Shown: positions 28,713-38,081 of the stretch, piece by piece
Numbering within the stretch: position 1 is the stretch's first letter
How the letters are laid out: each line of letters opens with the position of its first letter
From: Lentisphaeria bacterium
Lineage (GTDB): Bacteria > Verrucomicrobiota > Lentisphaeria > Victivallales > Victivallaceae
Length of the DNA: 64,000 nucleotides
Direction: 5' to 3'
Assembly: GCA_017466125.1 (NCBI GenBank)
Contig: JAFTUS010000084.1
Location: 28,622 to 92,621 of the forward strand
Made by a program: the position numbers and the translations under genes
The notes under the pieces: model-generated
What the model was told of the DNA's origin: nothing
Seen by the model: only the letters and a program-made list of their open reading frames with translations
The model's database searches: none

Positions 28713-31406
28713 ATGAAAAAGTTTTTTGTTGCCCTCGCAGTCTTGGCATCCGTGTGTATCAGCGGAGCGACTGTTTTTGATGAACCCGTAAAACTCCGGG
28801 TCAAAAGTGATTTGAAAGAGTTGAATAGAGTCACTGCCCATGTAGTCACAACGGCTTCTCCCATCGTTACTGTTTTTGTTGACAAAACAGCATCACAGGA
28901 ACGTACCGCTGAAGTCCTCAACTTCTGGGGTGAAAAAGTTGCCGCCGCAGTAGTTCCCGGCGTTGCGACATTCTTCCAATTCCCCCGCCCGGAAGAGGGA
29001 AATTACACCCTCAATCTTTACGATGCCGGCAAACTCATTGCCACGACCACCTTTGCCGTAGTTCCCCCGGTTTCTGCTCTGCCGGAAAAACGTTCCCCCT
29101 TCGGCATGTGCGTTCATTTCAGCCATCTCTCTTATCCGACCGGTCTTGCCGCAGTCATGCGTGCCGCCGGCATCAGCGAGATCCGCGATGAAACGTTCTG
29201 GAACGCCATAGAAAAAGACAAAGGCGTTCTTACTCTTGAACAACCCTCCATAAAACGTATTTCTTACGCTTATAAAAAGTTCCGTATTCTTAACGTGCTT
29301 GATTACGGCAACCGTAACTACGATAAATTTTCCTCGCCCCATACCCCCGAAGGCATTGCCGCCTGGAGAAAATATGTTGAATTCTGTGTCAAGTCCTACC
29401 CCAATACAACGGACTGGGAAATCTGGAACGAATTCAACTGCGGCTTCCTCTTGCGGGGCGTGGTCAATCCGACTCCGCAGAACTATCTCGAACTGGTGAA
29501 AAATACCAGTGATGTCATTCGCAAAGCCAACCCCAAAGCCCGTGTCGTCGGTTGTGCAACCAGTCTTCTGCCGTGGCAGTGGCTGGAAGAATTCTTCAAA
29601 TTGGGCGGCTTGCAGTATCTCGACGTCGTCAGCGTCCACCCCTACCGCTGGGGTGACTGGACCAAAGCCCCCGAAACGCTCTACCCGGATATGATCCGTT
29701 TGCGTAAACTCATCGACAAGTATGCCAACGGCCGCAAAATTGCCATTTATGCCGATGAATTCGGCTATCAGAACAGTATCTCTGCTACCGGCATCAGCCC
29801 GGAAATGCAAGCGGCTTATCTCCCCCGCAGTTACGCAAATATCTTCCGAGCCGGAGTGGAGCGGGGTTACTGGTATGTCTTTATGAAACATGCCAAAGAA
29901 CGCGCCAACTGGCATATCGGCATTTTCACCAAAAAAGGAAACTTCACGCCTGATCCCTCTTACAGTGCCTTTGCCGCATTGACCAATATTCTCAAAGATT
30001 ATGACTATGTCGAAACCCGTGAACCGGCAAAAGACCGTGCCTGGGTCATGCTCTTCCGCAAGGGCAATCAGGAAGTCCGGCAAATCTGGGCGGGTGATAT
30101 CCCCGTGCCTCTCGAAATCCAAACCGGCAAACCGCTGGAAATCACCGACCTTATGGGTGCTGTCCGCACGGTGGAACCGGTCAATGGCAAAGTTGATCTT
30201 CTGCTCCGCAATACAACCGTTTATGTAAAAGGAGACGTGAAAAAAGTTGTCCGCAATACCGATCTGGATTTGAGCAACCGCCGCCCCGCCTGTGTGGGTA
30301 CTCCGCTTCATATCAACCTCAAACTTCCCGCCGATACGGTACTGGATATCCGCGGCTGGAAAGTGACTTCCGGTGCAGTGGAACTTCCCGGAGCAAACAA
30401 AAACGGCGGCAATGCCGTCAAAGGTACGATCCTCCGCAACGGTAAAGTTTCCGGCTATCTCTACTTCCAGTACGAAGTCGCCTCACAGTTGAAAGTGGAA
30501 GGTATGCGCCTCAACAAAGAGGGCAAAGTCCAAGTCACCCTCAACAACCGTTATCCCGGCAAAAAGTTGAAAATCACCGGAATTTCCGGAACGATCAACA
30601 AGAAACCTTTCTCTCTTGCCGCCAAAGACCTGCCCGTTTTCTCCGGAAAAACGGAATCCGAAACGCTGACCTTTGCTCTGCCGATCACCGATTTCAAACC
30701 CTACAATCTCTACAAAGTCCAACTCCGTATCGACTTTGACAAACACAGTCCGATCGCAGATACCGAAACCATCGGTTACAACCCCTGTTACAAAGTCAAT
30801 CATATCGTTTGGGATGCCAAACTGGACGATTGGGAAAAAGTTCCGTGGATCGACCTCAAACAAGCCGGACAACTCCGGGATCTTGTCGGACCTCACATGT
30901 GCGGCAATTACAGCGAAAACACCGGCAGACTCTGGTGTGCATGGAACGACAAGTTCCTCTACTATGCCGCTGAAATCAACGATGCAAAATTCCATCAGGT
31001 CTTCCCCATCTGGCAGGGGGATTCGCTGCAGATCGGTATAGCTCCGCTGAAAGTTGATGCCCAGACGACCATTGAACTTCAGGCGGGCTGGCGGCCGAAA
31101 TATAACCACAGTATGATCTTCCCGAGTATGGTTCCGGTCGGATTTGACGGTTCAGCCATCACCCGTTATACCCATACCCGTTTTACGCATAAAGACGGCA
31201 AAACCATCTATGAAATGGCGATCCCGTGGAAGGTACTGCCTTTTGTCAAGGGAAAAATCGGTGATCTCTTCCGTTCATCTATCGTCGTCAACGACAACAA
31301 TGGCGGCACGCACCGTTATGCTGTCCTCTGTTGGGGGGACGGCATTACACATACAAAATCAAGTAAATCCTATCCCATCTGGGTTTTTGAAGGAGAAGTG
31401 AAATGA
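28713..31406 (+). CDS. Secreted clan GH-A glycoside hydrolase with CBM9-type C-terminus
   Basis: This 897-residue exported enzyme has signal peptide MKKFFVALAVLASVCISGAT. Beta-rich N-terminal domain (20-125); TIM barrel starting KRSPFGMCVHFSHLSYPTGL with acid/base motif WEIWNEFNCGF (Glu near 237) and nucleophile candidate IYADEFGYQN (near 347); beta domains (450-690); C-terminal CBM9-like domain (about 695-895) from HIVWDAKLDDWEKVPW to IVVNDNNGGTHRY. It resembles the large enzyme of locus B in domain plan. The next gene, a GH51 arabinofuranosidase, overlaps its end by 4 bp, so arabinose-containing polysaccharide is a likely target. Confidence 0.8.
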   Translation: MKKFFVALAVLASVCISGATVFDEPVKLRVKSDLKELNRVTAHVVTTASPIVTVFVDKTASQERTAEVLNFWGEKVAAAVVPGVATFFQFPRPEEGNYTLNLYDAGKLIATTTFAVVPPVSALPEKRSPFGMCVHFSHLSYPTGLAAVMRAAGISEIRDETFWNAIEKDKGVLTLEQPSIKRISYAYKKFRILNVLDYGNRNYDKFSSPHTPEGIAAWRKYVEFCVKSYPNTTDWEIWNEFNCGFLLRGVVNPTPQNYLELVKNTSDVIRKANPKARVVGCATSLLPWQWLEEFFKLGGLQYLDVVSVHPYRWGDWTKAPETLYPDMIRLRKLIDKYANGRKIAIYADEFGYQNSISATGISPEMQAAYLPRSYANIFRAGVERGYWYVFMKHAKERANWHIGIFTKKGNFTPDPSYSAFAALTNILKDYDYVETREPAKDRAWVMLFRKGNQEVRQIWAGDIPVPLEIQTGKPLEITDLMGAVRTVEPVNGKVDLLLRNTTVYVKGDVKKVVRNTDLDLSNRRPACVGTPLHINLKLPADTVLDIRGWKVTSGAVELPGANKNGGNAVKGTILRNGKVSGYLYFQYEVASQLKVEGMRLNKEGKVQVTLNNRYPGKKLKITGISGTINKKPFSLAAKDLPVFSGKTESETLTFALPITDFKPYNLYKVQLRIDFDKHSPIADTETIGYNPCYKVNHIVWDAKLDDWEKVPWIDLKQAGQLRDLVGPHMCGNYSENTGRLWCAWNDKFLYYAAEINDAKFHQVFPIWQGDSLQIGIAPLKVDAQTTIELQAGWRPKYNHSMIFPSMVPVGFDGSAITRYTHTRFTHKDGKTIYEMAIPWKVLPFVKGKIGDLFRSSIVVNDNNGGTHRYAVLCWGDGITHTKSSKSYPIWVFEGEVK

Positions 31407-32848
31407 AAGTAACGCTGACCGTTGATGCTGAAAATAAAATAGCAGAAATCAATCCCCGGCTCTACGGCGGTTTCGTGGAGCATCTCGGACGCAATGTCTA
31501 CGGCGGCGTTTATGCCCCCGAAGACCCTACCGCCGATGAGGACGGCTTCCGCAAAGATGTGCTGGAACTGGTGCATGACTTGGATATTCCCGTGACCCGT
31601 TATCCGGGCGGATGCTTCTCAAGTTCCTGGTTCTGGGAAGACGGTGTCGGCAAAGACCGTCCCGTCCGTCTGGATACCTACTGGAAACAACTTGAACCCA
31701 ATACATTCGGTTTGAGCGAATTCATGAAGTGGGCAAAAAAGGCGAAAACCGAACCGTTGCTGACCTTCAATGTTTCCATGCGTCCGGCGGTGGATTCCGC
31801 CCGCATGGTGGAATATTGCAACTTCCCCAAAGGAACCGCGTTAAGCGACATGCGCAGAGCCAACGGCGATGAAGAACCCTACGGCGTGAAACTTTTCTGC
31901 CTCGGCAATGAACAGTACGGCTCTTGGGAATACGGTCATGCTCCGGCGGAAGTCTACGGTGTCCGCGCCCGTGAAGTGGTCAAACAGGTACGCAATCTGC
32001 AACCCGATGCAAAATTCATCCTCTGCGGTGATGCTGATTCCATGGAGTGGAACGAAAAGGTTCTGGATATCTGCTACGATTATGTGGATATGCTCTCCAT
32101 CCACTTCGGCATCTGGACCGGTGAAGAAAATGATGATACATATTTCGACCGTCTGAACACCTGCCGCCGTTATATTGAGGACTCTATCAACGTCTGCGAA
32201 AAGATCCGCAAAAAACACAACAGCGAAAAACGTCTTACGCTCGCCGTGGATGAGTGGATCCTCTGGAATAGCGTCAAAGACCCCGTTCCCGGCGAAGAAT
32301 GGACCTGCGGAATGCACCTTCTGGAACAGGATTATGTCTTGCGTGATGTCCTTATGGTCGGCGGATTGTACTCTCTTTTTCACAACGCTGCCGATAAGGT
32401 TTCTCTGGTCTGCGAGGCTCAAACGGTCAACGTGATCGCCCCCATCCGTACCGCACCCAACGGTGTGATCTGGAAACAGGGCATCTATTACCCGATCCGT
32501 TACGCCTCCCGTTACGGCAGAGGTACTGCGCTCAAGATCGAGGGCGCACCGGCACGGCTTCATGTCAGTGCGGTTGACCGCAGAGAACAGAATGAAATCG
32601 CTCTCTATTTGACAAATACGACCTTTGAAGAGATCAAACTTGATTGCGGACTTATCCATTTCAATGGAGAAGAGTGGAGCGTTGCCGAAGCGGTCATGCT
32701 GACTTCCACGGATGAAAAATCCTGCAATACCGCAGATAAGACGGTTCTTGCTCCGGAAGAATTGAAAAACGTTTCCACCGCCGGAAACACGCTGAATGCA
32801 ACCTTATCCCCCCGCTCCTGGAACTTCGTTCTGCTGCGGAGAAAATAA
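31403..32848 (+). CDS. Alpha-L-arabinofuranosidase, GH51
   Basis: This 481-residue intracellular enzyme (no signal peptide) removes terminal alpha-L-arabinofuranose from arabinan, arabinoxylan or their oligosaccharides. GH51 hallmarks are the start INPRLYGGFVEHLGRNVYGG, then TRYPGGCFSSSW, the acid/base motif FCLGNEQYGSW (Glu near 176) and the nucleophile motif AVDEWILWN (near 290), followed by SLVCEAQTVNVIAPI and a C-terminal beta-sandwich. Length is typical (480-510). Its start overlaps the upstream GH stop (ATGA). A cytosolic arabinosidase behind an exported glycosidase suggests sequential breakdown of arabinose-substituted chains. Confidence 0.93.
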   Translation: MKVTLTVDAENKIAEINPRLYGGFVEHLGRNVYGGVYAPEDPTADEDGFRKDVLELVHDLDIPVTRYPGGCFSSSWFWEDGVGKDRPVRLDTYWKQLEPNTFGLSEFMKWAKKAKTEPLLTFNVSMRPAVDSARMVEYCNFPKGTALSDMRRANGDEEPYGVKLFCLGNEQYGSWEYGHAPAEVYGVRAREVVKQVRNLQPDAKFILCGDADSMEWNEKVLDICYDYVDMLSIHFGIWTGEENDDTYFDRLNTCRRYIEDSINVCEKIRKKHNSEKRLTLAVDEWILWNSVKDPVPGEEWTCGMHLLEQDYVLRDVLMVGGLYSLFHNAADKVSLVCEAQTVNVIAPIRTAPNGVIWKQGIYYPIRYASRYGRGTALKIEGAPARLHVSAVDRREQNEIALYLTNTTFEEIKLDCGLIHFNGEEWSVAEAVMLTSTDEKSCNTADKTVLAPEELKNVSTAGNTLNATLSPRSWNFVLLRRK

Positions 32849-32903
32849 ACGCCGTCATACAGAAAACGGCAGCAGATATGCCATTTTCAGCAAGTCTGCG
32901 GCT

Positions 32904-33929
32904 TTATTTCAGCGTTGATCTGCGTTCAAAAAGCACAGGTTCGATACAGGTTTTTACAAGGTCTTTTTTTCCTTTGCTCCACATCTTGCAAATGTCCAGT
33001 ACGCCCTCTGTTATCTTTCCGGACGGAGGCACGAAACTGGTGATCGGCACGGGCGCACTTTTGCCCAGTTGGGACTCGCCGACGGCGATCAGAGCAACAT
33101 CGTCCGGCACGGAGTACCCCTGCTTCAGCAGTTCGATTTCAGCCCCGTAAGCAAAGAAGTCGTTGGAACAGAAAATCGCATCAGGACAGCGGTGCGTTTC
33201 AGCAAGCAGTTTTCTTACGGCATCACCGCCGCACTCCGGCTCCCAGCGGTTTCCGGCAAAAGCACTGACCACGGGAACGGTATCGGCGGAGAGTTCACCG
33301 ATGCGCTTTGCAAATCCCTCCATACGGGCATCCAGAGCCAGACGGTGTTCGGAACCGCTTATCATCCCGAAAGAACGGAACCCTTTGTCCCACAGGTAAT
33401 CGGCGGCCCTCATCCCGGTTTCCTCATCGTCGATGGCAACAAAAGAGGCATCGACATCCTGAATGTTGTCAAAAAGCAGGATCCGGTCGGTATAGGCGCG
33501 CATTTTTTCAAGATAGCGGATGTCGTCACCGCAAGCACATGCGATGATCCCGTCAACCAGACCGCTGGTGAGCAATTCGGGCATTTTCAAATTCCGGCAG
33601 TCTTCGTCATCGACGGCTTCGAGCATGACTTTGCATCCGGCGATCAGGAGTGAGGCGTGCAAGTTCATGATCGCCGTGCCGCTGTCATAATCGTTGACGG
33701 TTTGTATCATGGCTTCTTTGTCCACCAGTACGCCGATGATGCCGGTCTGACCGGTTTTCATGGAGCGTGCCAGCGCATTGGGTCTGAAGCCGTATTCCCG
33801 CGCGATATCCAGAATTCTTTTACGGGTTGCTTCGGCAATTCCCTTTTCTTTGCCTTTGCCGTTGATGACGACAGAAACAGTGGGCTGACTGACGCCTGCC
33901 AGTTTGCCGATTTCGCTCATTGTAATCAA
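32904..33929 (-). CDS. LacI-family transcriptional regulator
   Basis: This 341-residue protein begins MITMSEIGKLAGVSQPTVSV, with LacI recognition helix VSQPTVSVVING, and KRILDIAREYGFRPNALARS as the hinge region. The effector-binding domain follows (IGVLVDKEAM to DDVALIAVGESQLG). It is convergent with the GH51 gene and has its own promoter, so which genes it controls is unclear; operons C and D are the nearest candidates. A 27-bp piece of this gene (33307-33333), encoding part of ARMEGFAKR, recurs with one mismatch at 63491-63517. Confidence 0.92.
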   Translation of the reverse strand: MITMSEIGKLAGVSQPTVSVVINGKGKEKGIAEATRKRILDIAREYGFRPNALARSMKTGQTGIIGVLVDKEAMIQTVNDYDSGTAIMNLHASLLIAGCKVMLEAVDDEDCRNLKMPELLTSGLVDGIIACACGDDIRYLEKMRAYTDRILLFDNIQDVDASFVAIDDEETGMRAADYLWDKGFRSFGMISGSEHRLALDARMEGFAKRIGELSADTVPVVSAFAGNRWEPECGGDAVRKLLAETHRCPDAIFCSNDFFAYGAEIELLKQGYSVPDDVALIAVGESQLGKSAPVPITSFVPPSGKITEGVLDICKMWSKGKKDLVKTCIEPVLFERRSTLK

Positions 33930-33970
33930 AAACTCACCTCATCGCTCTTCATCTGTAAAACGGATAAGGT

Positions 33971-33998
33971 AATATATATCAGAAATTTGTTTTTTCAA
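33971..33998 (-). promoter_or_regulatory. Promoter of the 32.9-33.9 kb lacI gene
   Basis: On the minus strand TTGAAA (33993-33998), a 16-bp spacer and TATATT (33971-33976) lie about 42 bp before the lacI start. Confidence 0.6.
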
Positions 33999-34010
33999 TA
34001 TGATATACTG

Positions 34011-34062
34011 TTTTTTCAACGCAAAACTTTCAAAACCGGCAATGGCCCAATGTCCGGACTCT
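34011..34062 (-). pseudogene. Relic of an acetyl-xylan-esterase-type 3' end
   Basis: Read on the minus strand this intergenic piece encodes ESGHWAIAGFESFALKKQ, which matches the C-terminus of the esterase at 50623-51843 (TDGHRVPSPGFESFTLKK), including the Gly-His that holds the catalytic histidine. Nothing else of an esterase is visible, so it looks like the last remnant of a deleted or recombined gene between lacI and the beta-propeller gene. Confidence 0.6.
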
Positions 34063-34067
34063 GATTT

Positions 34068-36278
34068 TTATTGTCCGAAACGATAGGCGAAAATATCGGC
34101 ATCCTGCAATTCGTAGAGAATACGGATCGGTTTTCCCGCCAGATGACTGACATCGGACCGGCCTTTCCAGCTTACCGCGCGGTCGAGGGAATCATCGTAG
34201 ATTACATCACAATCGGCAAGGGCGTAACCGGGGATCGCTTTGCCGGTTGCGGCATCCTGAAGTTCAACCCGGATCGAACCTCTTGCTGAAGTGGAGCAGT
34301 TGAGGAGCAGCATCGTTTGCCCCCAGGGGATCCGGGACGGGAAAAACGCATCCTGTCTGCCGTCTGCCGCAAGACGGTCGATCAGAGGTGCGGCTTTTTC
34401 TGTTTCCATCGTATAGAGTACACCTTTTTCTTTGGAGAGATCAAGGGTTTTCTCTGCGCCTTCTCCGGCAAGTTTTTTGATTTCTTCTGCTGACATTGCA
34501 CGTTTCAAAATCAGGATGTCATCAGCATAGCCGATGAACGGGCTGTTGACCATGCCGTTGGGCGGATAATCGTTGGCGAAACGGATGTTGCCGAGGGAGG
34601 ATTTCAGAGCAATATCTTTGCGGGGGATATTGTTTTCGGCAACCAGTTTGCCATTCATGTAAAGTTTGATTTTTCCATGGTCGATGGTTGCGGCAAAGTG
34701 ATGATTTTTCTGCTTTGCGATTTCGGCTTCGAGAGCCTCTCCGCCGAATTCAGCCTTGCCGAACGGAGTGAATGCAAAACGCACGAGAGAGTATTTATAC
34801 AAATTCTTATGCGGAGCAAGATAGATGTGGAAACAGGCCTTCCAGCCGCCGGGCTGTTTATCATTGGAGGAGAAAAACCGTCTCTCTCCGCCGCGGCTCA
34901 AATAATCGGTCTGAAGTGCAAACGTGACCGTTTTGCCCAGATCCCGGGTTTCCGGAATTTCAAGGATCGTCGGTTTCGATGCCCGGAAAACCCCGTTGCC
35001 GAAGTGAGTGATTTTTCTGATCGACGGACCGCGGTCGATGGTCAACGGTTTCAGATGCGGATCTTTCGGCGGTGCTTTGACCTGATCTTTCGGGGTGACG
35101 CTGAAGGTCAGCGGTTTCGTCAGGACAGTGCCCTTTTTCATATTTGCGTGAATGGACGCAAATCCGTCCATACGGAGTGTACAGCGGCGGATGTTTACCT
35201 CTCTGCCTTCAAAATATCCTTCCGAATAATAGAGCGACAGTTCTTTGTTTCCGCCGGGGATACCGGTCGGCGTTTCGATGATGCCCCAGGAGGCATAGTT
35301 GCAGCGGTTGAACCAGCGTTCACGGTTCAACCCCGGACGGAGGAAAGCCTCTTCAAAGAGGTGGAAATTTTTACCGTCACGGCTGCTCATGAAGCCGCCA
35401 TCACCGACGCCGATGCCCAGATTGCCGGGGTAGAGTCTGCCATCCCGGAAAAGCATCGGGAAGCCGAGAAGATACGGTGCGCGGTTATAACGGATGATGG
35501 CGTTGGTATAAAAGTTTTCATCCTTGCCGTTGTCGTAGGAGAGCATTTCGCCCCCGGTCCAGTTGATGAAATCTTTGCTTGTTGCCGTGGCGATGCCGCG
35601 GATTTTTTTCGGGCTTTTGCGATAATATGCGACATAAAGTTTACGTTCATTATCGTAGAAAACCAGATTTTGAGAGTCGAAACTTCCGCCGGTAATGATC
35701 GGTTTGTCGGAAATAAGTTTCCAATGGAGCCCGTCAGGAGAGACAAAGCCGAACAGTTTTCCCGGAGTGCCGTGGTCAAATGCAACAGCCTTGTACCTTT
35801 CCTCCGGCCTGCAATCCGGATTGCTGTCTTTGAAGGGGGTGAAACAGTGCGTCCAGCGGGGAGGGACGGGAATGATATTGTTCGCCTTTGAGCCGTTGAA
35901 TTCGACCAGATTCAAGACCGGCCGGGTCCAGTGGATGCCGTCGGAGCTTTCTGCAAGACAGGTAAATTCCGGATGTTTTTTCCGGGCAGTACCGATGATG
36001 TCCCACTGGGTGAAATGTCCGCCGTTGTAATACATACGGTATTTGCTGCCGTCTTTGAAAATGGCAAAATAGCAGGAACAGTTCCCCTCATGAGGCTGAT
36101 TGAGCGGAAAGACGATCTCACGTTCGACCGGACTGTGAAGTTTGAGTTCCGCATTATTGATTTTTTCAATCATCCGGGTATCGACAAAAAGTTCACGTTT
36201 ATTGCCTAAATTTGTGATTTCCGCCTGTAAAAAGGACGAAAAAATCAACAGAACTGCCAATAAATAAAATTTGCTCAT
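34068..36278 (-). CDS. Secreted beta-propeller protein with LamG-like domain (possible glycosidase/sialidase-like)
   Basis: This 736-residue protein has a signal peptide (MSKFYLLAVLLIFSSFLQAE). Residues about 30-330 form repeated blades typical of GH32/GH43/sialidase-like propellers, with Asp-box-like repeats ESSDGIHWTRP, VSPDGLHWKL and SSRDGKNFHL. A concanavalin/LamG-like domain follows (about 420-610). The tail reads YALADCDVIYDDSLDRAVSW and ILYELQDADIFAYRFGQ. It is the third gene of gntR-pseudopilin-propeller, divergent from a sialate-lyase-like operon, which makes a sialidase-type role possible. I cannot identify catalytic residues with confidence. Its last 136 coding bases are duplicated almost exactly at 63511-63646. 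Confidence 0.65.
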   Translation of the reverse strand: MSKFYLLAVLLIFSSFLQAEITNLGNKRELFVDTRMIEKINNAELKLHSPVEREIVFPLNQPHEGNCSCYFAIFKDGSKYRMYYNGGHFTQWDIIGTARKKHPEFTCLAESSDGIHWTRPVLNLVEFNGSKANNIIPVPPRWTHCFTPFKDSNPDCRPEERYKAVAFDHGTPGKLFGFVSPDGLHWKLISDKPIITGGSFDSQNLVFYDNERKLYVAYYRKSPKKIRGIATATSKDFINWTGGEMLSYDNGKDENFYTNAIIRYNRAPYLLGFPMLFRDGRLYPGNLGIGVGDGGFMSSRDGKNFHLFEEAFLRPGLNRERWFNRCNYASWGIIETPTGIPGGNKELSLYYSEGYFEGREVNIRRCTLRMDGFASIHANMKKGTVLTKPLTFSVTPKDQVKAPPKDPHLKPLTIDRGPSIRKITHFGNGVFRASKPTILEIPETRDLGKTVTFALQTDYLSRGGERRFFSSNDKQPGGWKACFHIYLAPHKNLYKYSLVRFAFTPFGKAEFGGEALEAEIAKQKNHHFAATIDHGKIKLYMNGKLVAENNIPRKDIALKSSLGNIRFANDYPPNGMVNSPFIGYADDILILKRAMSAEEIKKLAGEGAEKTLDLSKEKGVLYTMETEKAAPLIDRLAADGRQDAFFPSRIPWGQTMLLLNCSTSARGSIRVELQDAATGKAIPGYALADCDVIYDDSLDRAVSWKGRSDVSHLAGKPIRILYELQDADIFAYRFGQ

Positions 36279-36361
36279 AAAAAACCTTTAAAATCTCTGT
36301 TTTCCGATCTGATTATTTGCCTTTCCCGGAGTGGACTGCTTCCCGGACGATCCGTGTTTCA

Positions 36362-37063
36362 TCAGTCTCCGATGCAAGTCCAGTAGGATTTGTTGTCATT
36401 TTTGACCGTCTTGAAATCGATTGCTTCGGCATGACCGTCGCACATGAGCATATTCACATATTCGCCATGGGTTTTCCAGATCGCACCGGCAGTGCCGTTT
36501 GCACTCACAGAACCTTTCATGACATAATCACTGCCGTCTCTTGTTTCACAGAGGAGCATCGTATCAGTCGGAGACTGTATGCTGCCGACAGCACGGGCTT
36601 GGATTTTTGCCCAGTTGGTAACGCCGATCCCGGAACTGAAATCGGTATCGCTATAGGCGGTATTGATCGCATAAGAGAGCCACAATTTTCCGACGGGCGT
36701 ATTGAAGTCGCACTGATTGGCGGTATCTTTGAGAGGACGCCCCGCAGCGGTGGCGCAAACCAGATTGTTGATGAGAGAACCTTTTTGCAGCGTGGCATCT
36801 CCGCCCAGATAACTTTTCAGGTAAATGATCCAGATCTTGTCATTGGTGGCTCCGCTGTAACGGCCCGGCGTGACCATATCGTTGTAGTCATCCGCATACA
36901 GAATTTCCGCATTGCCGAGCTGTTTCAAATTAGAGATGCAGTCAATGGCGCGCGCCTTTTCGCGTGCCTTGTTCAATGCGGGCAAAAGCATAGCCGCGAG
37001 AATTGCAATGATTGCAATTACGACCAACAGTTCGATCAGGGTGAATTTACTGATTTTTTTCAT
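36362..37063 (-). CDS. Prepilin-like protein with H-x9-DG motif (locus D)
   Basis: This 233-residue protein has N-terminus [20 protein letters not shown], the class III signal with a slightly longer basic leader (cleavage before Phe7). The C-terminal motif is [13 protein letters not shown], with Cys before the Asp-Gly. RBS GGAGAA precedes the ATG. It lies 30 bp after the gntR gene and 83 bp before the propeller gene, so all three are probably one transcript. The middle part is not similar to the other pseudopilins here beyond the family core. Confidence 0.9.
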   Translation of the reverse strand: MKKISKFTLIELLVVIAIIAILAAMLLPALNKAREKARAIDCISNLKQLGNAEILYADDYNDMVTPGRYSGATNDKIWIIYLKSYLGGDATLQKGSLINNLVCATAAGRPLKDTANQCDFNTPVGKLWLSYAINTAYSDTDFSSGIGVTNWAKIQARAVGSIQSPTDTMLLCETRDGSDYVMKGSVSANGTAGAIWKTHGEYVNMLMCDGHAEAIDFKTVKNDNKSYWTCIGD

Positions 37064-37093
37064 GATGATTTTCTCCTTTGGGTTGATAATACC

Positions 37094-37801
37094 TTATTTT
37101 TCCGGGGAACATTTTTGTTTTTTATTTTCGACCAGTTTGCTGACTTTTTCCAATGCTTTTCTTGCCTGTGCGATATGTTCAGAGACTTTTTTCCGGGCAA
37201 GTTTTGCATCACCGTCTTCAATCGCCTGGATGATCTCCGCATGTTCGCGGTGGATATCCCGCGGTTTCAGCGGTCTGCCGCACTGTTTCAGCGCACTGAC
37301 GTAAACACAATCCGCACTGTGGAAGATCCGGGAAAGCACAAGATAGTTTTTGATCAACTGCTGTAATTGTTTGGAACCGCACTCATCGCAAAGCAGCTGG
37401 TGGAAAAGCAAATCGTAACGGATCGATTCATTCGCATTCCGGGCATTTTTTCTTGATTCGTAATACTGCCGCAATTTATCCGTCAGTCCGGCGGGGACGC
37501 CGTTTGATACCAGTTCAAAAACAGCCAATCCCTCCAGAACTTCACGGATTTTATAAATTTCGCAAAGATCTTCAGGGGTCAGAACGGGAACGCTGAATCC
37601 GGCATTCGGGGTCGCCTCAAGCAAACCGTCGCAGGTGAGAATGTTCAACGCCTCCCGGATCGGCGTTCTGGATACCTGATAACGTTCTGCCAGACTTTCG
37701 GCGGTCAATTTGTCACCGGAAATAAAATTACCTTCTTCCATATCTGTAATCAAAGACCGGCATACGAATTTTACGGTGTTGCCGCGTTTTTTCATAATCA
37801 T
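37094..37801 (-). CDS. GntR-family regulator, FadR-type
   Basis: This 235-residue protein has an N-terminal winged helix (SGDKLTAESLAERYQVSRTP, then IREALNILTCDGLLEATPNA), which is the GntR signature, and an all-helical FCD effector domain (about 85-225) with the metal-binding Asp/His positions plausible in RYDLLFHQLLCDECG and REHAEIIQAIEDGD. It is divergent from the nanA-like gene, with 280 bp between the starts. Members such as NanR control sialic acid genes, which fits the neighbours. It probably represses both its own operon and the divergent one. Confidence 0.92.
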   Translation of the reverse strand: MIMKKRGNTVKFVCRSLITDMEEGNFISGDKLTAESLAERYQVSRTPIREALNILTCDGLLEATPNAGFSVPVLTPEDLCEIYKIREVLEGLAVFELVSNGVPAGLTDKLRQYYESRKNARNANESIRYDLLFHQLLCDECGSKQLQQLIKNYLVLSRIFHSADCVYVSALKQCGRPLKPRDIHREHAEIIQAIEDGDAKLARKKVSEHIAQARKALEKVSKLVENKKQKCSPEK

Positions 37802-37852
37802 AATAAAACTGCACTCCTTTGATGAGGCTCATCGTTTTTCTTTCTTTGCAAT

Positions 37853-37881
37853 ACTATAGCACATCGGTTATAAAAAGTCAA
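37853..37881 (-). promoter_or_regulatory. Promoter of the gntR operon
   Basis: On the minus strand TTGACT (37876-37881), a 17-bp spacer and TATAGT (37853-37858) with an extended-10 TG form a strong promoter about 52 bp before the gntR start. Confidence 0.8.
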
Positions 37882-38006
37882 AGAGTTTTTAAAAAAAATT
37901 GAAAAATTATTTAAAATCATCATCCTGTTTTAATTGGTTGTTAAAAAATATAACGTTGATAATAAGGATGTTATGAAAAAAGTAACAATAAACGCGAAAA
38001 AATGAT

Positions 38007-38035
38007 TTGAAAAATTGCATGCAATATGCTATATT
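38007..38035 (+). promoter_or_regulatory. nanA promoter with palindromic operator in the spacer
   Basis: TTGAAA (38007-38012), 17-bp spacer and TATATT (38030-38035) with extended-10 TG. The spacer contains the perfect 12-bp palindrome ATTGCATGCAAT (38014-38025). A regulator bound there would block RNA polymerase; the GntR protein encoded divergently is the obvious candidate. About 130 AT-rich bases separate this promoter from the divergent gntR promoter, with nothing else recognisable. Confidence 0.75.
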
Positions 38036-38081
38036 TTGAAAGTGTTGATCTCAAACAAAAAAACGAAGGAGAACGTTTATT

